Shown in pieces: positions 63,625 to 64,000 of a stretch of DNA of 64,000 nucleotides (its first letter is position 1; every line of letters begins with the position of its first letter). Below the pieces are notes generated by a model. It saw only the letters and a list, made by a program, of their open reading frames with translations. It made no database searches and was not told the origin of the DNA. The position numbers and the translations under genes are program-made. The stretch is from Acidobacteriota bacterium. GTDB lineage: Bacteria; Acidobacteriota; Blastocatellia; Pyrinomonadales; Pyrinomonadaceae. The stretch is taken from positions 1,674,001 to 1,738,000 of the forward strand of contig JADJBB010000021.1 of NCBI GenBank assembly GCA_016703965.1, written 5' to 3'.

Positions 63625-63977
63625 TTGCCGATCAACTCCAAAGCCTTCTCGATGGGCCTAGCCAAAACCGCCTTGTCGCCAACCTCCACGATCGGCCGTT
63701 GGATAATGGAAGGATATCTCACCATCGCCGCGATCACTTCCGCGTCGCTCGAATCTTTGTCGATCTCAGCCAGCTTGAAATCAGGTTCCGCTCGGCGAAG
63801 GACGTCGAACGGTTTCATGCCGGCTTTCTTGAGCAATGCGGTCAGCTTTTGTTCGTCGAACGGTTCGATGAAATAGTTGACCTTGGTCCAGTCAATGCCG
63901 TGTTCGGCAAACAGCTTGTTCAGCTTTCGGCAGGTGGTGCAGGTTGGTTTTTCGTAAACTGTTATTTTGGTTGCCAT
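63621..63977 (-). CDS. ArsC/Spx family thioredoxin-like protein
   Basis: The 118-residue protein has the thioredoxin-like ArsC fold: VYEKPTCTTCRK with Cys13 and Cys16, and the segment IIQRPIVEVGDKAVLARP with the conserved Arg-Pro motif. The C-x2-C pair is typical of the Spx/YffB branch rather than of arsenate reductases with one Cys, so arsenate reduction is uncertain. It is the first gene of a two-gene unit with the DUF3060 lipoprotein. Confidence 0.93.
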   Translation of the reverse strand: MATKITVYEKPTCTTCRKLNKLFAEHGIDWTKVNYFIEPFDEQKLTALLKKAGMKPFDVLRRAEPDFKLAEIDKDSSDAEVIAAMVRYPSIIQRPIVEVGDKAVLARPIEKALELIGK

Positions 63978-64000
63978 TGATCACCTCAAACCCACTTTCT

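Overview
The window looks like chromosomal DNA of an environmental bacterium, most likely an Acidobacteriota member of the Blastocatellia type. This is inferred from gene content: a very large Oar-like TonB-dependent receptor with a carboxypeptidase-regulatory N-terminus, a PknB-type kinase fused to a TolB-like domain, secreted proteins with (Thr-Pro)n linkers and dockerin-like C-termini, and base composition near one half G+C. I saw no rRNA, tRNA, phage, transposase or CRISPR array. The start of the window cuts a kinase gene.

Layout. 1-8.2 kb: truncated Ser/Thr kinase, a glutaredoxin-like gene that very probably continues through an in-frame UGA as a selenoprotein, a LysR regulator with a small 2Fe-2S protein, and a two-component system divergent from a dicarboxylate carrier. 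8.2-14.2 kb: TonB-dependent receptor, secreted alpha/beta hydrolase, rhodanese. 14.4-20.7 kb: complete RND efflux operon (adaptor, pump, outer-membrane channel). 20.7-28 kb: YtxH protein, Crp/Fnr regulator, an active/inactive M16 peptidase pair, a secreted triple-repeat glycine-zipper protein, a tiny membrane protein. 28-34 kb: PilT ATPase with an unusual N-terminal extension, acyl-CoA mutase large subunit, VapBC-like toxin-antitoxin pair, two unknown genes. 34-46 kb: RlmD-like RNA methyltransferase, M48 peptidase with zinc ribbon, dockerin protein, NapH-like polyferredoxin-TPR fusion, CutA, LOG protein, FabI, PfkB kinase, VOC protein. 46-57 kb: methylthioadenosine phosphorylase, parvulin-type foldase, methylmalonyl-CoA epimerase, MeaB GTPase, DinB protein, acyl-CoA dehydrogenase, CoA-binding protein, pseudouridine synthase, short prephenate dehydrogenase, ScpB and ScpA. 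57-64 kb: subtilisin-like protease, PLP lyase with amino-acid permease, DUF2237, DUF3060 and ArsC-like genes.

How genes fit together. Acyl-CoA mutase, methylmalonyl-CoA epimerase, MeaB and an acyl-CoA dehydrogenase point to catabolism of branched-chain or odd-chain substrates via propionyl-CoA, although the genes are scattered and the B12-binding mutase subunit is not here. The PLP lyase and permease overlap and probably form an amino-acid uptake and degradation unit. ScpA and ScpB act together in chromosome condensation. The efflux genes form one tripartite machine.

The most interesting signal is the UGA at 1706-1708 (minus strand). It sits where the Uxx-star glutaredoxin-like family carries Cys or Sec, and it is followed by a hairpin with the geometry of a bacterial SECIS element and a second stop six codons later. 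Other points of note are the PilT fusion, the polyferredoxin-TPR fusion, the triple-repeat secreted protein and several families of palindromic intergenic repeats, one copy of which separates scpA from scpB.
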